Shown here piece after piece: positions 59,974-64,000 of a stretch of 64,000 nucleotides of DNA. Origin of the DNA: CAWKAV01 sp963847735. Lineage in GTDB: Bacteria; Desulfobacterota; Desulfuromonadia; Desulfuromonadales; BM103. Numbering within the stretch: position 1 is the first letter of the stretch; each line of letters starts with the position of its first letter. Location of the stretch: assembly GCA_963847735.1 (NCBI GenBank), contig CAWKAV010000030.1, positions 18,619 through 82,618 of the forward strand. The letters are read 5' to 3'. The notes below the pieces were generated by a model. The model worked only from the letters and a program-made list of their open reading frames with translations, was not told where the DNA came from and did no database searches. Position numbers and translations under genes: made by a program.

Positions 59974-60430
59974 ATTGCTGCAATCAAATCTCCAAAAACT
60001 TATAAACCACCGGACTCGCCCGGTAGCCGAGTGACTTTCTTTGGCTGATCTCAAAGAAAGTAACCAAAGAAACGATCTGCGCTGCGCTAGGCATGTTTTG
60101 CGCGAAGTGGCGGCAACCTCAATAATGAATGTTCCAACTGTTCGTTGCGCTACTGATCCCGCGCAGGAGCCGAGGCCCTTGAGGTCCTCTCCCTCAGAGA
60201 CACTTAAATATTCGGTGTCGATTATCTTTTCGCACCAAGAAAGCACTGCAGAAAGGCCCCCTGAACAGGGCCGGATCTCATACATCAGTCGGACTCATTG
60301 AGACCACGGAAACCATGCGAAGGAATATGCCCTCCGCAAGGAGATCGGCACTTTTTGCTTACTTTTGCTGCCCGGGAAAAAAGTACGTCGGCAGGCAGTC
60401 CGAGACCTGCCGGTCCAGCTTTTGATTTAG

Positions 60431-60850
60431 ACAAAGACAAAGACACAAGGAATCCGCCCTCTGTTAGCAACCTGTCGGACAATATATATAGATTGGAAAA
60501 GTGACCCAAGGCAGCGGCTCCCAAGATATTAACTTAACTCGTCACCTGGCAAACCAAACCCTCTCCGCAACTCAAACCTGCAACCAGACCATAGTATAAA
60601 CCTGTTTTAATCTTGACCAATCCCACTTGTAAGAGTATTTTCAACAGGTTAATTGAATTTGGCGGGTAATGATTCGCCGATTATATTGGTCCAAAATGGA
60701 GGGTGTTGCGCATTATTGCGCGGTACTCTTTTTTTGTTTGAGGAGTAGTGATGGGGTTTGCAGGGGGGAATGATTTGAGGATTTGAAAGCCGTCCGGGCC
60801 GCGTTGTGTGGTTGGGCGGTTTTTTTGTTTGTTGTTGTGTGCCGGTGGAG
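60431..60850. other. Non-coding gap between repeat array and broken endonuclease
   Basis: About 420 bp. The first part is degenerate repeat-like sequence; from 60600 it is T- and G-rich with runs such as GGTTTTTTTGTTTG. No frame with a plausible ribosome site and family-like content was found on either strand. Confidence 0.4.
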
Positions 60851-61737
60851 ATGGGGATTGATGGTTTGAGCGTTATTAGCACATCGATAAATGATCAGCT
60901 TCTGGAACGGATCAGGTCGATCAATGTCAACCGGAGCGGCGATCGCCGGGCGCCACATAAGCCTCTACTGCTTCTGGTCGCGATAGCAAAGCTGTTGCAG
61001 GGTGAGCGGGATTTGAGCTTTGGGGAGATTGAGAGCTTACTTCGTCCGCTGCTGAACGCCTATGCTCCACCCGTTAGGGAGGCCACGAACCAAAGCTGCC
61101 GTACTGGCATCTTTGCTCGGATCAACTGTGGGAGATACCAGGTGCTGATACGCTGTCTCTGCAACAAGGTGGCTTTCCGCAGATGGAAGCTCTTCGGGCT
61201 ACATCCGGACATTTTCCAGAAGCTTATGCAAAGGCCTTGCTGGCGAGTGAAAACCTGGTCGATACCGTGGTGCAGATGATTCTGGCTGCTCACTTCCCGG
61301 AATCGCTTCATGACGACATCCTCGCCGCTGTCGGCCTGACGTCGTTCACGGCAAACATGGTTGCGGAAGAACAAGCACTTTATGGGCTGGTCAGGAAACG
61401 CGACCCGAGATTCAGAGAGCTGGTTCTGCGTGCTTACGAGCATCGCTGTGCGGTGACTGGTTTTCAGGCAGCACTTGGTGGTTCCTATTTCGGTTGTGAA
61501 GCGGCGCACGTCAAGTGGCATGCCTATGAAGGACCAGACACGTTGGAGAATGGCCTGGCTATGGAGCCGACTCTGCACAAGCTGTTTGATGCAGGGGCGT
61601 GGAGTCTTACTGATGACAGGAGAATCCTGGTCTCTGCTGATTTCACCGGGACGGATGAAGCTGTGATGAAAATCCGCAGTCTGCATGGTCGGCCTCTTCA
61701 GGGAACCGCAACCAGGGAAGCCTTTGGTGTCGATTGA
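60851..61737 (+). pseudogene. HNH endonuclease resembling phosphorothioate-dependent restriction enzymes, frameshifted
   Basis: The N-terminal part (60851 to about 61085) reads QLLERIRSINVNRSGDRRAP then HKPLLLLVAIAKLLQ. The text then continues in the -1 frame as KLPYWHLCSDQLWEIPGADT, LSLQQGGFPQ and HFPESLHDDILAAVGL. The C-terminal HNH domain has YEHRCAVTGF, CEAAHVKWHAYEGPDTLENG and LHKLFDAGAWSL. Domain order and spacing match the family described as phosphorothioated-DNA-binding HNH enzymes (ScoMcrA-like), about 295 aa. One missing base near 61078-61088 breaks the frame. Whether it is a real mutation or a sequencing error is not known. The start codon is uncertain (ATG at 60851 has no spaced ribosome site). 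Confidence 0.7.
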
Positions 61738-61919
61738 ATTTATTCGGTGGCATCGGGAGAAGGAGCATGGGGGAGTGTTTCGGCAGCCGGCGCTTCAACT
61801 TTGAGGTGTTTTGGCCAACGATGATTTGAGTTAAAGGGAGAGTTTCTCAAACTCTTTTCCATCACAATTGTTAAAATATGTATGGAACTTACCTATTCAT
61901 TTCGCGGTGAAAGTAGAGA

Positions 61920-63904
61920 ATGAAACGTTCTTATTATTCCGACTCAATATGCAATTTCTTGAAATCATCCTCCGAAGAAATTTTAGGTTTACTGGTTTTA
62001 AATAGTGAGTTTGCGGTTGAGCAGACGCAACGTCGTGCTTGGCAAGAGCAAGTAAGTATTCTGAAAAATATACTTTCGAGATACGATGGTGCAGTCTATT
62101 TTGAATATGCGATTCCCCGTATGGGGAAGACGGATAGATGTCATCCTGTTGATTGGTCCCGTTATTTTTGTTGTCGAATTCAAGGTGGGAGAAAAGAACT
62201 TTACTTCGTATGCAATTGACCAGACTTGGGACTATGCGCTCGACCTAAAAAATTTCCACGAGACAAGTCACAATCAATACGTTGCACCAGTGCTCGTTGC
62301 GACTGAAGCTGTAGATAATCTACCAATTATTTCACTCACACACCAAAACGACAGGTTGTATTTCCCAATAAAAACAAATGCTTCTTTGCTTAATGACGTT
62401 ATTGATAATGTCCTCGCTTTTGAGGATGGTGAGTGTATCCTACAGAGTCTGATTGGGAGGGTGGCCGTTACTGTCCTACTCCTACGATTATTGAAGCAGC
62501 AATGGCTCTTTATCATGATCACACTGTTGACGATATCTCACGAAAAGATGCTAGTGCGATTAACCTGACCCAAACGACTGAAGCAATTGCAGACGTTATT
62601 CTCCAGTCACGTGATAATTCTCATAAGACGATTTGTTTCGTAACGGGTGTCCCGGGTGCTGGCAAGACACTTGTTGGGCTTAATATTGCTACAAAACACA
62701 TCAGTAATAAGGATGATCTTTATAGCGTATTCCTCTCGGGCAACGGACCGCTTGTATCGATTCTTCGAGAGGCGTTAGCTCGCGACAAGGTCCGACGTGA
62801 GAAAGAGAAAGGCTGCCGATTTAAGAAGATCTTCTGCTCTCAGTGAAGTGAAATCTTTTGTTCAGAATGTGCATCACTTTCCGTGACGATTGCCTCGAGA
62901 TTTAGACCCACCCAAAGAGCATGTTGCTCTATTTGATGAAGCGCAACGCGCATGGAACCTCGAGCAAACCGCTTCATTTATGCGCCGGAAGAAGGACGTC
63001 CCTGGCTTTGAAAAGTCAGAGCCAGAGTTCCTTATCTCTTGTTTAGACCGACATGACGATTGGGCGGTAATTGTGTGCTTGGTCGGGGGCGGTCAAGAGA
63101 TCAATACAGGTGAGGCTGGCATAAGTGAATGGATCGAATCGTTGAATCGGAAAGTTCCCTGATTGGCATATTCATATCTCCCCACGTCTTACAGATAGTG
63201 AGTATGGGGCTGGGGATGTGCTTCAAAAGTCTCTTGTCACGGCAGCATGTGGTCTATAACGACAATCTTCATCTTTCTGTTTCGATGCGCTCTTTTCGTG
63301 CTGAAAATGTTTCTTTACTAGTTAAACAATTACTGGACCTCGACACCATGAGCGCACAGGAAACATTTGAGGGAATCCGAGATAAATATCCCATTGTTAT
63401 TACTCGCGATCTCATAAAAGGCAAAGCAGTGGCTTAAGAAACAGGCTCGCGGTTCAGAACGATATGGAATTGTTGTTTCATCGCAGGCGGAACGGTTAAA
63501 ACCTCATGCAATAGATGTCCGGTCGCCGATGGACCCGATTCACTGGTTTCTAGACGGGAAAGAAGATGTGAGATCATCATATTTCTTGGAGTCGGTGGCA
63601 ACAGAATTTCATGTGCAAGGGTTTAGAACTCGATTGGGTCTGTTTAACTTGGGACGCTGATTTTCGATATTCTCATAAGGGTTGGGAACATCGGTCCTTT
63701 CGTGGTAGTCGTTGGCAGAGTATCCTAAAAGAAGAACGTAAGACCTACCTCAAAAATGCCTATCGTGTTCTTCTTACTCGAGCAAGGCAGGGGATGGTTA
63801 TCGTTATACCACCTGGTTGTCTGGAAGATGAAACGCGTAATCCTAGCTTCTATGACCCGACATTTGATTATCTTCGAGAAATAGGATTTGAAGTTTTGGT
63901 TTAA
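61920..63904 (+). pseudogene. DUF2075-type (Schlafen-like) helicase gene with many frameshifts
   Basis: Fragments in successive frames together spell one protein of about 650 aa. First an N-terminal part (SYYSDSICNFLKSSSEEILG). Then a nuclease-like DVILLIGPVIFVVEFKVGE, Walker A TGVPGAGKTLVGLNIA near 62650-62690, and a Walker-B-like VALFDEAQRAWN near 62925-62960. Last come HLSVSMRSFRAENVS near 63265-63310 and the DUF2075 C-terminal motif VLLTRARQGMVIVIPPG near 63770-63820. At least seven changes of frame are needed. The stretch is much more AT-rich than the rest of the window, which suggests transfer. Proteins of this family are found in phage-defence loci. Confidence 0.72.
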
Positions 63905-64000
63905 TCAGAGTCGATGTTGTGTGGATTGGGATAACTTTTATGCATTGTGTTGCTGAATGAAACTACAAGCAATACGTAACTGAAAGTTGAAGTAGAGGAC

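Larger units (their letters stand above)
58192..60430. repeat. Tandem array of about 450-bp hairpin-rich repeat units
   Basis: Units start at the conserved GAGAGGCCCCCTGAACAGGGCC hairpin: at 58192 (partial, 92 bp), 58284 (450 bp), 58734 (441 bp), 59175 (interrupted by the toxin-antitoxin module) and 60251 (partial). Each full unit contains the same ordered blocks: the GGCCCC/GGGCC hairpin, CCTCCGCAAGGAG, ACTTTTGC-N6-GCAAAAGT (58390-58411 in unit 1), CCGGCGGG-N6-CCCGCCGG (58419-58440), TTCTCGTACTGCC and GATCCCGCGCAGGATCCGAGG. Units 1 and 2 are near-identical. Open frames inside are short and appear on both strands. I see no gene; a structured RNA or mobile repeat is possible. Confidence 0.8.

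Noticed and set aside
58192..60430. Possible CRISPR array
   Set aside because: Units are about 450 bp, almost entirely repeated, with no short spacers and no cas genes nearby.
58255..60524. Several short proteins on the minus strand sharing KCRSPCGGHIP-like text and GEDLKGLGSCAGSVAR
   Set aside because: They are translations of the repeat units, present only because the DNA is repeated; no ribosome sites and variable ends.

Overview
The window reads as a GC-rich chromosomal segment of an anaerobic deltaproteobacterium, most likely in the Desulfuromonadales/Geobacter-Pelobacter sphere. This is inferred from the anaerobic benzoyl-CoA-type ring-degradation genes, the indolepyruvate:ferredoxin oxidoreductase (IOR), TRAP uptake, ADP-forming acyl-CoA synthetase, and housekeeping blocks such as a TatD-radical SAM fusion, metG-ricT-holB, rnc-radical SAM-era and cmoBA. 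No rRNA, tRNA or marker gene fixes the genus.

Region 1 (0.2-27.9 kb) is a catabolic island built around one divergent promoter at about 17.8-18.25 kb. Leftward run iclR, a BcrD/HgdC-type ATP-dependent activase, a single BcrB/HgdB-like iron-sulfur subunit, ADP-forming acyl-CoA synthetase, a family I CoA-transferase, a PaaK-type ligase, iorA, iorB, two tandem ACT-protein/PanE-like pairs, dctPQM, a universal stress protein and a transglutaminase-like protein. Rightward run a 3-hydroxyacyl-CoA dehydrogenase/enoyl-CoA hydratase fusion, thiolase, BadH-like SDR, second thiolase, thioesterase, then had, oah (bamA) and dch, the enzymes acting on the cyclic dienoyl-CoA, and an amidohydrolase. Together they look like import and CoA activation of an aromatic or arylic 2-oxo/hydroxy acid, followed by ring hydration, ring opening and beta-oxidation. 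Two nearly identical palindromes (TTTCGC-N3-GCGAAA) flank the divergent promoters and are likely IclR operators. The canonical BcrC/BcrA subunits and the class II bamB-I genes are absent, so what the single-subunit reductase/dehydratase does is the main open question.

Region 2 (28-45.6 kb) holds a lipid-transport-like cassette (pqiA, a three-MCE pqiB, a LolA-like periplasmic protein, and an MMPL/RND pump fused to a cyclic-nucleotide-binding domain). It then holds an Rrf2 regulator with a small membrane protein, a GNAT, a radical SAM protein, small secreted proteins, a DMT permease, TatD-radical SAM, metG, ricT and holB. Region 3 (45.9-58.1 kb) is tightly packed housekeeping: rnc, radical SAM, era, galE, ugd, an orphan DppC permease, mutM, cmoA/cmoB, an aminotransferase and a SUI1/YciH factor. 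A truncated wbuC remnant and a 143-bp inverted repeat lie within it.

Region 4 (58.1-64 kb) is accessory. It contains a tandem array of about 450-bp hairpin-rich repeat units, one of which is interrupted by a ribbon-helix-helix/MazF-type toxin-antitoxin module. Beyond it lie two broken defence-type genes: a one-base-frameshifted HNH endonuclease resembling phosphorothioate-dependent restriction enzymes, and a repeatedly frameshifted DUF2075-type helicase.
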